NCBI GenBank assembly: GCA_021811385.1
Contig: JAJZPC010000001.1
Span: 31,421-95,420, forward strand
Length of the DNA: 64,000 bases
DNA from: Deltaproteobacteria bacterium
Lineage (GTDB): Bacteria > Desulfobacterota > Desulfobulbia > Desulfobulbales > Desulfurivibrionaceae
Direction of reading: 5' to 3'
The notes beneath the pieces were generated by a model. That model did no database searches. It had not been told where the DNA came from and saw only the letters and a list, made by a program, of their open reading frames with translations. Shown piece after piece: positions 52,297-61,814 of the stretch. Each line of letters begins with the position of its first letter. Within the stretch, counting starts at the first letter, position 1. Position numbers and translations under genes: made by a program.

Positions 52297-52321
52297 AAAT
52301 GAGCATTCACATTACAGGGAG
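52284..52321. promoter_or_regulatory. 38-bp palindromic operator for the TetR regulator
   Basis: Arms CTCCCTGTAATGT and ACATTACAGGGAG are perfect 13-base inverted repeats, and inner AATG/CATT extends the symmetry with one mismatch. It covers the -10 element and ends six bases before the regulator GTG start, so binding would block transcription of the whole operon. Confidence 0.85.
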
Positions 52322-52326
52322 CTGCC

Positions 52327-52962
52327 GTGCCGCCAAAAAAGATCACCCATATCCGCCGGGAAGAGATTGTCCAGGCCGCCCTTCAGGTTATCGGCGAAAA
52401 GGGCGTGCACGGCCTCACCATCACCGAGATCGCCGGCCGGGCCGGGATGAGCGATGCCAATATCTACCGCCATTTCAAAGGCAAGCAGGAGATTCTCGGA
52501 GCGCTGGGGGATTTCATCGGCGAGGCGGTGATGGGCAAGGCCGCGGGAATCGCGGCTGGGCAAGGAACGGCGGTGGAAAAACTCAAGATCATTTTTCTTG
52601 CCCATGCCGCCCTGATTGCCGCAAACCCGGGACTGCCCCGATTCATGTTTTCCGAGGAAATCCACCTCGGAGACCCGCATCTGGCCAAAACCATAGCCGG
52701 CAAAATGGCGGGGTATATCGAAACGCTGAGCAACGTCATTGCGGCAGGAATCAACGATGGTGAGTTCCGCCCGCTTTCCCCGAGGGAGACAGCGATCACC
52801 CTGCTGGGCATGATCCAGTTCACGGCCCTGCGCTGGTCCATAACCCGCGGCGCTTTCAACCTCGATGGAGAGGCCGGGCACCTGTGGGACAATTTCCTGC
52901 GACTGACCCAAACATCCTCTTCTCCAATGCCGGCAGAAACCAACCCCATGGGATCCGTATGA
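52327..52962 (+). CDS. TetR-family repressor of the efflux operon
   Basis: The 211-residue product has a TetR helix-turn-helix at residues about 10-55 (REEIVQAALQVIGEKGVHG, TEIAGRAGMSDANIYRHF) and a ligand-binding C-terminal domain (TLLGMIQFTALRWSI). The start is GTG at 52327 with AGGGA upstream. It sits directly under the palindrome and first in the operon, so autoregulation is likely. Its stop overlaps the TolC-like start (ATGA). Inducer unknown. Confidence 0.94.
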   Translation: MPPKKITHIRREEIVQAALQVIGEKGVHGLTITEIAGRAGMSDANIYRHFKGKQEILGALGDFIGEAVMGKAAGIAAGQGTAVEKLKIIFLAHAALIAANPGLPRFMFSEEIHLGDPHLAKTIAGKMAGYIETLSNVIAAGINDGEFRPLSPRETAITLLGMIQFTALRWSITRGAFNLDGEAGHLWDNFLRLTQTSSSPMPAETNPMGSV

Positions 52963-54221
52963 AAAAAACGCTCCTTTTCCTGATACTCTCCATTGTGTTC
53001 ATCGGCCCGGCCAAGGCAGCGGAACCGCTTACCCTTGCGGAGGCCCTGACCACGGCCGGCAAAAATCATCCCCAGATCGAAGAAGCGGCTGCAACCCTCT
53101 CTGCCACCGAGGCCAAGCTCGGTCAGGCCAAGGCCAACTACTGGCCCCAGATCAATCTCGCGGCGGATTGGAACAAGGGCGACACCTTCCTCACCGCCCT
53201 TGGCGGCATCAAGGAAACCGAGGTCTCCACCACCTCCGTGGTGGTCCGGCAAAATCTCTATGATTTCGGCCGCACCGCCGGAGCCACCGACGCGGCACGC
53301 GGGGCCAAAGCCGCGGCGGCGGAAGGAGTATCGGTCAGCCGCCAGGATGTGGCCTTCCGGGTCAAGGCCGCCTGGTATCTCGTCCTGGCGGCGGAAAAAC
53401 AGGTGGAGGCCAGCCGGAAAACCGTGGCTGCCCGTGAAGGATTGGCCCGCCAAGCCGGGGAATTTTTCCTCCACGGAATCCGCTCCAAGGTGGAGGTGGC
53501 CAGAACCGAAGCCGCACTGTTCGCAGGCAAAAGCCTGTTGATCCGGGCCGAGAACAACCGGGATCTGGCCCGGCTGGAGCTGGCCAACGCCATGGGACTC
53601 GATTCCCTTGCGGACCGGCCCCTGGCCGAGCCGGAAACAAACGCGGCCCCCGCGCCGGAAGATCTGGCCAGCCTGCGGGAAGAAGCCCTGCGCAACAGAA
53701 GCGAACTCAAACGGCTCTCCTCCCTCAAGGATGCGGCTTCCGGCTCTCTGCGTTCGGCGCGCAGCGGCTATCTTCCCACCCTCTCAGGCACGGCCAGCTA
53801 TGGCGACGCTGCCCAGAGCATGCTCCCGGAAGGCCAAATCTGGGCGCTGGGAGTCAATCTCACCCTGCCGGTTTTTTCCGGATTCGCCACCCAGGAACAG
53901 GTGCGTGAGGCCGACGCCGCAATGCATGGGGTGGAGGCACAGCACAGAAATCTACGGATGCAGGTCGCCAAGGAAGTGGAATCCGCCTGGCTGGGAATTA
54001 CCGAAGCCCAAGCCCGGCTCGCGGCAAGCAGCAAAGAGGCGGAGGCGGCCCAGGAAAGCCAGCGTTTGGCCATGGAGCGCTACCGGGAGGGGTTGGGAAC
54101 AATGATCGAGGCCATTGACGCCCAGGCCCAGGCCTTAAATGCGGAAACCGCCCGGATTCAAGCGGGATACGACCAAAGAATCGCCGAGGCAAGGCTTGAC
54201 CGCGCCTTGGGCAGACAATAG
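52959..54221 (+). CDS. TolC-family outer-membrane efflux protein
   Basis: The 420-residue protein has a signal peptide (TLLFLILSIVFIGPAKA) and two outer-membrane efflux repeats: LTLAEALTTAGKNHPQIEEA and VVVRQNLYDFGRTAGATDAA in the first, SELKRLSSLKDAASGSLRSA and LTLPVFSGFATQEQVREADA in the second. It would form the channel of the tripartite exporter encoded with it. The ATG at 52959 is chosen over longer frames because it starts the signal peptide. Confidence 0.93.
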   Translation: MKKTLLFLILSIVFIGPAKAAEPLTLAEALTTAGKNHPQIEEAAATLSATEAKLGQAKANYWPQINLAADWNKGDTFLTALGGIKETEVSTTSVVVRQNLYDFGRTAGATDAARGAKAAAAEGVSVSRQDVAFRVKAAWYLVLAAEKQVEASRKTVAAREGLARQAGEFFLHGIRSKVEVARTEAALFAGKSLLIRAENNRDLARLELANAMGLDSLADRPLAEPETNAAPAPEDLASLREEALRNRSELKRLSSLKDAASGSLRSARSGYLPTLSGTASYGDAAQSMLPEGQIWALGVNLTLPVFSGFATQEQVREADAAMHGVEAQHRNLRMQVAKEVESAWLGITEAQARLAASSKEAEAAQESQRLAMERYREGLGTMIEAIDAQAQALNAETARIQAGYDQRIAEARLDRALGRQ

Positions 54222-54240
54222 AGCCGGAATGGAGAGAACA

Positions 54241-55413
54241 ATGAGGCAATTTCCGACGATGCGAAACATACAGAAAAAACATCTCCTGGTGTTGGCCGGG
54301 ATCCTGACCCTGGGCCTTATCCTGCGGTTCACTGTCCTTGGCCCGACCAAGGTAGAGGTGGTGCGCCTTGCCAAACGGGATCTGACCGCCCAGGTCTATG
54401 GCAACGGCACGGTGGAAGCCAAGGTGGTGGTCAACATCGCCAGCAAGATCACCGGCCGCATCGCCGAGGTCGGCGCGGATCAAGGGGATCTGGTCAAACG
54501 CGGGCAGGTACTGGCAAAACTGGACACCATCGAATTGCAAGCGCAGGCCAGTCAAGCGTCCGCCACGGCGGAGAAAGCCGCCGCGGCAGTGGCCTTGGAG
54601 CAGGCTAACCTGCAAAAAGCCAAGGCCAGCCTGCTGTTGGCCGAAAAAAACAGCAAACGATTCAGCGCCCTGGCCGCCAAGGAACTCGTCTCCACCCAAG
54701 AGGCGGAGCAGTATGAAACCGCCTTCTTGGTCGCCAGGGAAGACGCAGCCCGCGCCGCTGCCGCCTTGAACTCCGCTGGGCGCGAAAAAATCGCCGCCGC
54801 CGCCGCCATGGCCGCCAGCCGCTCCCGGTTGAACGACGCCCTGATCCTGGCCCCGGAGGACGGGGTCATCATCCGGCGGGATCTTGAACCGGGAGCCACG
54901 GTGACCGCCGGGCTGCCGATCTTCCTTTTGGCCAATCCCGACACCGTCTGGGTCAAGGCCAATGTGGACGAATCGCAGCTCAAGGGAGTAGCCCCTGGGC
55001 AACCAGCGACCATCACCCTCCGTTCCGCGCCGGGCGAGAAATTCCCCGGCCAGGTGGCCCGCCTTGCCTGGGAAAGCGACCGGGTGACCGAGGAGCTTGA
55101 GGTGGACGTGGCTTTTACTCCCGCCCTTAAAAGTTTTCGCCTTGGCGAGCAGGCGGAAGTACTGATCGCGGCAGGTGCGAGACAAGGAGCCCCGGCCCTT
55201 CCCAAGGGTGCCCTGGCAACCAAGGGAAAACAGCGCGGGGTCTGGGTGGTGGAAGGCAACCGCCTCCGCTTTCAGGAGGTGTCCACGGGCGTTGAAGATG
55301 CCGACTTTATCGAGATCAGCAGCGGTCTTGCCGGAAACGAGAACATCGCCCTTGTCGCCCCCGAACGGATGGGGCAACTCGCCGACGGACAGAAGGTACG
55401 GGTGCGCAAATGA
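54241..55413 (+). CDS. Periplasmic adaptor (HlyD/MacA-type membrane fusion protein)
   Basis: The 390-residue protein has an N-terminal anchor (HLLVLAGILTLGLILRFTVL), a lipoyl-like half (VNIASKITGRIAEVGADQGD, VKRGQVLAKLD), a long helical hairpin of Ala/Gln/Lys-rich segments, the second half (ALILAPEDGVIIRRDLEPG) and a beta-barrel region. GGAGAG upstream favours the ATG at 54241 over 54229. It bridges the inner-membrane ABC transporter and TolC. Confidence 0.92.
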   Translation: MRQFPTMRNIQKKHLLVLAGILTLGLILRFTVLGPTKVEVVRLAKRDLTAQVYGNGTVEAKVVVNIASKITGRIAEVGADQGDLVKRGQVLAKLDTIELQAQASQASATAEKAAAAVALEQANLQKAKASLLLAEKNSKRFSALAAKELVSTQEAEQYETAFLVAREDAARAAAALNSAGREKIAAAAAMAASRSRLNDALILAPEDGVIIRRDLEPGATVTAGLPIFLLANPDTVWVKANVDESQLKGVAPGQPATITLRSAPGEKFPGQVARLAWESDRVTEELEVDVAFTPALKSFRLGEQAEVLIAAGARQGAPALPKGALATKGKQRGVWVVEGNRLRFQEVSTGVEDADFIEISSGLAGNENIALVAPERMGQLADGQKVRVRK

Positions 55414-56612
55414 ATCTGGCCCTCCGCGACATCCGGCACCACCGGAGCCGCTTCATTCAGACCTGCCTCGGCCTCGGGTTGCTCCTCGGAGTGGTGATGA
55501 GCATGGGCGGCATCTACCGTGGTCTGTTCACCGATGCCACTGCGGTGCTGAATGCCACGGCTGCGGACCTCTGGGTGGTGCAGCAGGACACCAGTGGCCC
55601 CTTTGCCGCCACCTCGCGCATTCCCGAGGAGATCAAGTACCGGATCAAGGCGGTCCCCGGGGTGGAGCAGGCCTCGGCCCTCTCCTTTCAAAACATCCAG
55701 AGCGAACGGCATGGCAAGCCCTTCCGCTTTTTTTTGGTGGGCTACGAGCTGGGGGGCATGGGTGGCCCGCCAGAAATCGTGGCCGGACACCCCATCGGAC
55801 AAAAACATTACGAGATCGTGGTGGACCGCGCCATGAAGATCGCGCTGGGCGAACAGCTGCGGCTGGCAGGGGACGACTACACCGTGGTCGGCCATACCGC
55901 CAAAATGGTTTCCTCGGCAGGCGACCCGGTGGCCTATGTGACCCTGGCCGACGCCCAGAAGATCCAGTTCAAGGATGACAACAACGCCATCCGCAACAGC
56001 CGTGAAAAACTCGCAGGCCAGCTGAGCCGCCTGCCCTTTCTTGCCCCGAACCAGGCCAGCCAGCTCACCCCGCAGATCGCAACCATTGTCGGCTCGACCC
56101 ACATCGCCAATACCGTGGTGGCGCGGCTCGCTCCGGGGGCGGATCTTGTCCGGGTTCAGGAGCGGATCAGCCGCTGGAACCACTTCCGCCCCCTGACCGG
56201 CAAGGATCAGGAACGCATCCTCACCGAGGGCATGATCAAGAAGGCCAAGATGCAGCTCGGGTTGTTTAGGGCCATCCTGCTCATCATCTCCGGGGTCATC
56301 ATCTCGCTGATCATCTACACCATGACCCTGGACAAGCTGCGGGTGATCGCCACCCTCAAGTTGATCGGCACTCGTAACCGGGTGATCGTCGGGTTGATCC
56401 TCCAGCAGTCGCTCCTCATGGGACTGATCGCCTACATTATCGGCTTTACCCTGATCGGGCTCACCCACGACAAATTTCCCCGGCGGGTGGATCTGGTGGC
56501 CGTCGATCTACAGCTTTTGTTCGGCATCGTGATCCTGATCTGTATCGGCGCAAGCCTGGTGGGCATCCGCAAAGCCATGCGGGTCGAACCAGCGGAAGCC
56601 CTGGGAGGATGA
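55410..56612 (+). CDS. ABC transporter permease (FtsX/MacB/DevC type)
   Basis: The 400-residue protein has an N-terminal membrane helix (FIQTCLGLGLLLGVVMSMGG), a large periplasmic domain of about 220 residues (VLNATAADLWVVQQDTSGPF), and three C-terminal helices (AILLIISGVIISLIIYTM, SLLMGLIAYIIGFTLIGL, FGIVILICIGASLVGI). It ends [10 protein letters not shown], the usual FtsX/MacB-like finish. The DevC relatives pair with separate ATPase and adaptor genes as here. Overlaps both neighbours by four bases. Confidence 0.92.
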   Translation: MNLALRDIRHHRSRFIQTCLGLGLLLGVVMSMGGIYRGLFTDATAVLNATAADLWVVQQDTSGPFAATSRIPEEIKYRIKAVPGVEQASALSFQNIQSERHGKPFRFFLVGYELGGMGGPPEIVAGHPIGQKHYEIVVDRAMKIALGEQLRLAGDDYTVVGHTAKMVSSAGDPVAYVTLADAQKIQFKDDNNAIRNSREKLAGQLSRLPFLAPNQASQLTPQIATIVGSTHIANTVVARLAPGADLVRVQERISRWNHFRPLTGKDQERILTEGMIKKAKMQLGLFRAILLIISGVIISLIIYTMTLDKLRVIATLKLIGTRNRVIVGLILQQSLLMGLIAYIIGFTLIGLTHDKFPRRVDLVAVDLQLLFGIVILICIGASLVGIRKAMRVEPAEALGG

Positions 56613-57316
56613 CCATGTACGCCGTGCAGATTGAAGGATTGACCAAGATTTACGGCAGCGGCGACACCGAGGTCGTGGCCCTGGCCGATGCCACCTTCGA
56701 CGTGGCGCCCGGAGAGCTGGTGGCCATCCTCGGCCCCTCCGGTTCCGGCAAGACCACGCTCCTGACCACCATCGGCCTGGTCACCGAACCGACCCGGGGC
56801 AAGGTGGTGCTGGATGGGGAATTGATCGCCGAAGGCGGCTGGCCACCGGGGCTCGACCTCAAGCGGGTCCGGCGGGAAAAGCTGGGATTCATCTTCCAGT
56901 CCCACAACCTGATCCCCTTCCTCACCACGGTGGAAAACGTGATGATCGCCCTGGAAAACAACGGCATTGTGGGCAGGGAGGCGCGGGCGCGGAGCATTGA
57001 GATTCTGAAAAGCCTGGGTCTCGGCCACCGCCTTGACCACTATCCGGCCCTGCTTTCCGGCGGCGAATCGCAACGCACCGCCATTGCCCGCGCCCTGGCC
57101 AACCGGCCCCGGGTGATCCTGGCCGACGAACCCACCGCCGCCCTGGACACGGAAAACGGCAAAAACGTCATGGCCCTGCTCAAGAAACTGGCGGTGGAGA
57201 ACAACTCCGCCATTCTGGTCGTCACCCACGATCAGCGCATGGTGGAAGGCTTTGACCGGATCTTTACGGTGAGCGATGGAAGGATCGTGGGCGAAAAACG
57301 GAACCATGTGAGCTGA
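56609..57316 (+). CDS. ABC transporter ATP-binding protein (LolD/MacB/DevA type)
   Basis: The 235-residue ATPase has Walker [11 protein letters not shown], a Q loop in [19 protein letters not shown], signature LLSGGESQR, Walker [13 protein letters not shown] and the H-loop LVVTHDQRM. It powers the mechanotransmission-type exporter encoded upstream. The start is ATG at 56609 (overlapping) or 56615. A terminator follows at 57331. Confidence 0.95.
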   Translation: MTMYAVQIEGLTKIYGSGDTEVVALADATFDVAPGELVAILGPSGSGKTTLLTTIGLVTEPTRGKVVLDGELIAEGGWPPGLDLKRVRREKLGFIFQSHNLIPFLTTVENVMIALENNGIVGREARARSIEILKSLGLGHRLDHYPALLSGGESQRTAIARALANRPRVILADEPTAALDTENGKNVMALLKKLAVENNSAILVVTHDQRMVEGFDRIFTVSDGRIVGEKRNHVS

Positions 57317-57330
57317 GGCGTTCTGCCGAC

Positions 57331-57366
57331 AAAAAAAGCCCGACCTGAAAAGGCCGGGCTTTTTTT
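57331..57366. terminator. Bidirectional Rho-independent terminator
   Basis: GCCCGACC pairs with GGCCGGGC around TGAAAA, with A7 on one side and T7 on the other. It serves the exporter operon on the plus strand and the AICAR transformylase gene on the minus strand. Confidence 0.9.
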
Positions 57367-57385
57367 GTTTATACCCTGTTGTTTC

Positions 57386-58675
57386 TCAGTGCTTGAAAGA
57401 GCGCTGCCCGGTGAACTTCATGGCCACCTGCGGCTTGGCCTCGTTGCAGGCCTGGATGGTCTCGAAATCGCGCATGGAGCCGCCCGCTTGGAGAATGGCG
57501 GAAACCCCCTGCCGGATGCCGACATCCGCACCGTCGCGGTACGGGAAAAAGGCGTCGGAGATCATCACCGAGCCGGGCAACCCGGCCTTGTCCGCCTTGG
57601 TCTGGGCGTCGATCTTTTCCTGATCCGCCTTGTTCCGCTTGCCCTGTTCGATCTCCAGCACCATGTCCGCATAAGGCAGGCCGAAGGTGTCAAAGCAGAG
57701 CATGTCGGCATACTTGGTATAGGCCTTGTACACCGCGATGTCGGCCACGCCGACCCGATCCTGCTCGCCGGTGCCGATGCCCACCGTGCAGCCGTCCTTC
57801 ACATAGATGACCGAGTTGGAGGTCACCCCGTGCTCCACGGCCCAACCGAAGATCATGTCGTCGATCTCCCGCTGGGTGGGCTCGCGCTCCACCTTGTATT
57901 CCTGTCCCTTCGAGGTGCAGACCGCGGGCTTGAGGTCGGCCACGGAACGGATGGAGTTCACCGCCGACTGCTGGACGATAAGCCCGCCGTCGATCAGGCT
58001 CTTGAAATCGACATAGCGGTATTTCTCATAGTCGGCGAGCCGGTCGATGCGGCTGATCCGCACGACGCGCAGATTCTTGCGGGCCGCGAGGATCTCCAGG
58101 GTGCCTGCTTCGAACTCCGGGGCGCAGACCACTTCCAGGTAGTTCTTGCTCAACAGCTCGGCGGTTTCCTTGTCGCAGGGCCGGTTGAGAATAACCGCCC
58201 CGCCGAAGGCGGCGATGCGGTCCGCCCGGTTGGCCCGGTCGTAGGCACGGGCCAGGGTCTCACTGCAGGCCGCGCCGCAGGGGTTGTTGTGCTTGAGAAT
58301 CACTGCGGCAGGCTTGCCCATGAGATATTTGATGATGTTCAGGCCGTTGTCGATGTCGGTGAGGTTGATCTTGCCGGGATGTTTGCCCACCTGGAGCATG
58401 TCCTCAACGTTGATCCCGCTCACCAACCCCTTGCCCGGTTCGATGAACCGGCAGTCTCCCAGCACCAGATTGCCGTTGGTCAGCTCGTAGAGGGCCGCCT
58501 CCTGATCCGGATTCTCGCCGTAGCGCACGCCGCGCTCATCAACAACACCGTTCTCATCCACGATCTTCCAGGTCTTCTTCCGGTAGACCAGTTCCTGATC
58601 GCCAAAGGTGATTTTCATCTCCATGGGAAAGTGGTCACCAAGAATGGTGGTGTACATCTTTTTCAGGTCTGCCAT
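57386..58675 (-). CDS. Stand-alone AICAR formyltransferase (PurH C-terminal domain type)
   Basis: The 429-residue enzyme formylates AICAR to FAICAR in purine synthesis. It carries the PurH transformylase motif KHNNPCGAA and the RYGENPDQEAALY start, with FGGAVILNRPCD and YRDGADVGIRQGVSAILQ. The IMP cyclohydrolase (MGS-like) N-terminal domain of bifunctional PurH is absent, so the cyclohydrolase must be encoded elsewhere. It follows thiH by 34 bases; AICAR and the thiamin pyrimidine share the precursor AIR. Confidence 0.93.
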   Translation of the reverse strand: MADLKKMYTTILGDHFPMEMKITFGDQELVYRKKTWKIVDENGVVDERGVRYGENPDQEAALYELTNGNLVLGDCRFIEPGKGLVSGINVEDMLQVGKHPGKINLTDIDNGLNIIKYLMGKPAAVILKHNNPCGAACSETLARAYDRANRADRIAAFGGAVILNRPCDKETAELLSKNYLEVVCAPEFEAGTLEILAARKNLRVVRISRIDRLADYEKYRYVDFKSLIDGGLIVQQSAVNSIRSVADLKPAVCTSKGQEYKVEREPTQREIDDMIFGWAVEHGVTSNSVIYVKDGCTVGIGTGEQDRVGVADIAVYKAYTKYADMLCFDTFGLPYADMVLEIEQGKRNKADQEKIDAQTKADKAGLPGSVMISDAFFPYRDGADVGIRQGVSAILQAGGSMRDFETIQACNEAKPQVAMKFTGQRSFKH

Positions 58676-58709
58676 TGGGTTCTCCCTTCCTTATGGTTGC
58701 GCGTATCGT

Positions 58710-59831
58710 TCAGGCAGCCTGCTGCCTGTCTTCCTTTGTTTGAAAAACAGCATCCCAATCCTTGCGGACCGGATCAAAACCCTTCTGCTGGATGGCGGCG
58801 CTCACCTCGGCGAGGCTGCGGCTGTCCCCCACCTCGAACTGCTCTCCGCCAGCGCCGTCCAGACCGTACCCGCCCGGCGCGGTGCACGATCCCGCCGAAT
58901 AACGGGTCGGACCAAGACCGATCATGCCGTCGCGGTACCGGGCCTCCTCCCTGGTCGAAAGATACAAGCCGACATCCGGATCAAACATCCGCAGGGCAAA
59001 GATCATCTGGCTGAGGTTTCTTTCGCTCACCGGAGCCAGCGGCTTGAATTCCCCTTGCGCCGGACGCATGCGCGGAAAGGAGACGGTAAGGCCGGTCCGC
59101 CAGTAATGCTTCCGCAGCCAGGCAAGATGGAGGCCCAGGGCAAGCCCTTCCGCCCGCCAGTCCGCAAGGCCCAGCAGGGCGCCGATTCCGACCTCCCGCA
59201 TCCCGGCGGCCGCGGCCCTGGCAGGAGTTTCCAGCCGATAGTCAAAATCAGCCTTGCGCCCACCCAGATGCACCTGCTTGTATATGTCCCGGTCATAGGT
59301 TTCCTGATACACAGCCACCGAGGTAATGCCGGCCCGGAAAAGCCGGGCGTATTCCTCTGTTGTCAGAGGCTGCACCTCGATGGACAAGGCGGCAAACCGG
59401 TCGCGCAGTCGCAGGGCCAGCTCTTCGAGATAATCCACGCCGACCTTGGCCGGCGCCTCCCCGGAAACAAGGAGAAGATGATTGAAGCCCCGCTGGTGCA
59501 GGATCATGGCCTCACTTTCCGCCTCATCAAAAGTCAAGACCCGTCTCTCGATGGTGTTGTCCGCGGAAAAACCACAATAGGCACACCGGTTGGCGCAAAA
59601 ACTGGAGAGATAGACCGGCGCATACAGCTGCATGGTCCGGCCGAAACGCTGGCTGGTGATGGCGCCGGAACGCTTGGCCATGGCAGCAAGATGCGGTTCG
59701 GCCGCAGGCGACAGCAGGGCGGCCAGCCCATCCAACCCGGGATGATCGGAATGCAAAGCCCGCAGCACCTCTGTCTCGGTGACGCGGCTGATCGCCGCCT
59801 GCAATGCGGAAAATTCCGGGATAGTGAACAT
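58710..59831 (-). CDS. thiH: 2-iminoacetate synthase ThiH (radical SAM)
   Basis: ThiH splits tyrosine to dehydroglycine (2-iminoacetate) and p-cresol for the thiazole of thiamin. The 373-residue product has the radical-SAM cluster Cys79, Cys83, Cys86 in SFCANRCAYCGF and the family segments LLLVSGEAPAKVG, EVQPLTTEEYARLFRAG, VSFPRMRPAQG and the C-terminal iron-sulfur-region YSAGSCTAPGGYG. Two bases separate it from thiG. Use of ThiH rather than ThiO fits an anaerobe. Confidence 0.97.
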   Translation of the reverse strand: MFTIPEFSALQAAISRVTETEVLRALHSDHPGLDGLAALLSPAAEPHLAAMAKRSGAITSQRFGRTMQLYAPVYLSSFCANRCAYCGFSADNTIERRVLTFDEAESEAMILHQRGFNHLLLVSGEAPAKVGVDYLEELALRLRDRFAALSIEVQPLTTEEYARLFRAGITSVAVYQETYDRDIYKQVHLGGRKADFDYRLETPARAAAAGMREVGIGALLGLADWRAEGLALGLHLAWLRKHYWRTGLTVSFPRMRPAQGEFKPLAPVSERNLSQMIFALRMFDPDVGLYLSTREEARYRDGMIGLGPTRYSAGSCTAPGGYGLDGAGGEQFEVGDSRSLAEVSAAIQQKGFDPVRKDWDAVFQTKEDRQQAA

Positions 59832-59833
59832 GA

Positions 59834-60601
59834 CTACCGCAAAAACCCAAGCCCATCATCGGGCGAGGACGGGGCTGCATCCTTACTTACCGCGCCGAGA
59901 CCCGCCTCGTAGGCGATCCGTCCCGCCTCCACCGCCATGGCAAAGGCCCGGGCCATCCGCACCGGATCACCGGCCACGGCAATGGCCGTGTTGACCAGCA
60001 CCGCGTCGGCGCCCATCTCCATGGCCTCGGCCACGTGGGATGGCGCGCCAAGCCCAGCGTCAACGATGACCGGCACCTGGGCCTGGGCAATGATGATCTC
60101 GATTTGGAAGCGGGTCAGCACCCCCTGATTGGTACCAATGGGCGAACCAAGAGGCATGACGGCAACAGCGCCTACGTCCTGGAGGCGCAAGGCCAGGATC
60201 GGATCGGCATTGATGTAGGGCAAGACCTTGAACCCTTCCTTGACCAGTTCCTCCGTGGCCTTCAGGGTTTCGATGGGATCAGGAAGCAGGGTTCGCGGGT
60301 CGGGGGTCACCTCGAGCTTGAGCCATTCCCCGCCGCCGGAAGCCCGCGCCAACTTGGCAAGCCGAATCGCCTCTCCGGCATCCCGGGCGCCGGAGGTGTT
60401 GGGCAGAAACAGGTACCGATCCCGGTCCAGCACGCGCATGATATCATCGTCCGGGTTATCGAGGTCAACGCGGCGCAAAGCCACGGTGACCATCTCACAG
60501 CCCGAGGCGGCAAGCGCCTCCTTCATAACCTCCGGCGAGGAAAACTTCCCGGTGCCGCCAAAGAGCCGTGAACGGAATTTTCTCCCAGCAATGGTCAACA
60601 T
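59834..60601 (-). CDS. thiG: Thiazole synthase ThiG
   Basis: ThiG joins deoxyxylulose phosphate, iminoacetate and ThiS thiocarboxylate sulfur. The 255-residue product has [18 protein letters not shown], then [51 protein letters not shown] and [15 protein letters not shown], all ThiG hallmarks. The ATG at 60601 is placed by its MLTIAG start and GGGGGCGG upstream within thiS. One base separates the two genes. Confidence 0.97.
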   Translation of the reverse strand: MLTIAGRKFRSRLFGGTGKFSSPEVMKEALAASGCEMVTVALRRVDLDNPDDDIMRVLDRDRYLFLPNTSGARDAGEAIRLAKLARASGGGEWLKLEVTPDPRTLLPDPIETLKATEELVKEGFKVLPYINADPILALRLQDVGAVAVMPLGSPIGTNQGVLTRFQIEIIIAQAQVPVIVDAGLGAPSHVAEAMEMGADAVLVNTAIAVAGDPVRMARAFAMAVEAGRIAYEAGLGAVSKDAAPSSPDDGLGFLR

Positions 60602-60602
60602 C

Positions 60603-60803
60603 TCAACCGCCCCCCACAAACCGTATCAATTCAAGGACGGAGCCATCCTGCAATGCATGGCTCCCATATTCTTCCCGGGTCAGAATCTTGCCGTCGCACT
60701 CGACCACCACCGAAGAGGCATCCAGGCCAAGCTGACTGAGATACTCAGCCACCCGCGTCCCCGGCGCGATCTCCTGTGCTTCGCCGTTGCAAAAAACCTT
60801 CAT
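60603..60803 (-). CDS. thiS: Sulfur carrier protein ThiS
   Basis: The 66-residue ubiquitin-like protein begins [16 protein letters not shown] and ends IRFVGGG with the C-terminal Gly-Gly that is adenylated by ThiF and thiocarboxylated. It lies directly between thiF and thiG. Confidence 0.95.
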   Translation of the reverse strand: MKVFCNGEAQEIAPGTRVAEYLSQLGLDASSVVVECDGKILTREEYGSHALQDGSVLELIRFVGGG

Positions 60804-61613
60804 CTACTCGACCTCACTTTCCGCTCCCAGCAGGAGCCGGACTACCTGATTCGCCTGGTGATGGGCGGCAATCCCTACCCTGGCAGCCATGAGCCCCTGC
60901 CCCGGCGCCGCACCGCTCACCTCATCGCCGACCAGATATACCCCGGGATAGAGTCGTCTGGTCCGAATCGCATTGTTTTCGCCATAGCCAGCGAGCCCCG
61001 AGGCTCCCACATAGAAAACCCCGGGAAGGTGGTGGAGGACAGCCCGGAGACCGGCAGCCTTCATGGCCGGGTCATCAAAGCACTCCACCAGGGCATGGAC
61101 ATCCTTGAACAGAACACCGATATCCTCTTCGATCAATCGCCTGTCCATGACGGTCACGGCGACATGGGGATTCACCCGCTGCAGAATATCCCGCAGCGCC
61201 GCAGCCTTCTTCTCCCCGATCTGGTCCACAAAATACTGCTGCCGGTTCAGGTTGGTGGGCTCCACCACATCATAATCGGCAAGAAGGAGAGAACCGATGC
61301 CCATGCGGGCAAGGGCGATAGCCACCGAGGACCCAAGCCCGCCAAGCCCCATGATTCCGACCACCCTGTCCTGGAGGCGAGTCTGCACGCCGGGGGTGTG
61401 CCGGGCATAGAGCAGATGCCGCATCTCCTCGGCGGAAGGCGCTTTGCCCCGCTGCCACAGCCAGCATTGGTCCCCGTCGGACAACACGGTTTGCAACGAA
61501 GCAGGATAGCCGTTCACGAGCAAGATGTCGGCAGCAGGATCCTGCGCCCTCACCAGATCGGCAAGGGTCATCCCAGCATGAAAGAGAACCTCTTTTTCAT
61601 TGACCAGCAGCAT
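60804..61613 (-). CDS. thiF: ThiS adenylyltransferase ThiF with N-terminal ThiS-like domain
   Basis: The 269-residue protein has an E1-like adenylation domain: GIMGLGGLGSSVAIALARMG, LLADYDVVEPTNLNRQQYF, VECFDDPAMK. Its first 65 residues (VNEKEVLFHAGMTLADLV, ILLVNGYPA, DGDQCWLWQRG) form an extra ThiS-like beta-grasp domain without a Gly-Gly tail. Only two cysteines are visible, so the zinc-binding CxxC pairs of E. coli ThiF are absent. It is the first gene of thiFSGH. The 225 bases upstream show no TPP riboswitch. Confidence 0.92.
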   Translation of the reverse strand: MLLVNEKEVLFHAGMTLADLVRAQDPAADILLVNGYPASLQTVLSDGDQCWLWQRGKAPSAEEMRHLLYARHTPGVQTRLQDRVVGIMGLGGLGSSVAIALARMGIGSLLLADYDVVEPTNLNRQQYFVDQIGEKKAAALRDILQRVNPHVAVTVMDRRLIEEDIGVLFKDVHALVECFDDPAMKAAGLRAVLHHLPGVFYVGASGLAGYGENNAIRTRRLYPGVYLVGDEVSGAAPGQGLMAARVGIAAHHQANQVVRLLLGAESEVE

Positions 61614-61774
61614 GCCAGACGCCTTTTTATCAAGCCCTGCAGAGGGATAATACTACCCGACAGACACCCGCGATGATATATTTTTTTGCCCTGCCCTCCC
61701 GGCGGACAGAGAAGAAACAAAGATCCGGATGAACCCCATCAAAAACAACGGGCTGTTCGTATCTGGGTTTTCCC

Positions 61775-61814
61775 AAAAAAAAGCTGGCTTGAACAGTACG
61801 TTCAAGCCAGCTTT
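61775..61814 (-). terminator. Rho-independent terminator of the ribosomal operon
   Basis: AAGCTGGCTTGAAC pairs with GTTCAAGCCAGCTT around a 4-6 base loop and is followed by a T8 run on the minus strand, 25 bases after rplQ. Confidence 0.92.

Noticed and set aside
57365..59014. 549-codon open frame on the plus strand
   Set aside because: Antisense to the AICAR transformylase and thiH; Leu/Gly/Val/His-rich composition typical of a shadow frame.
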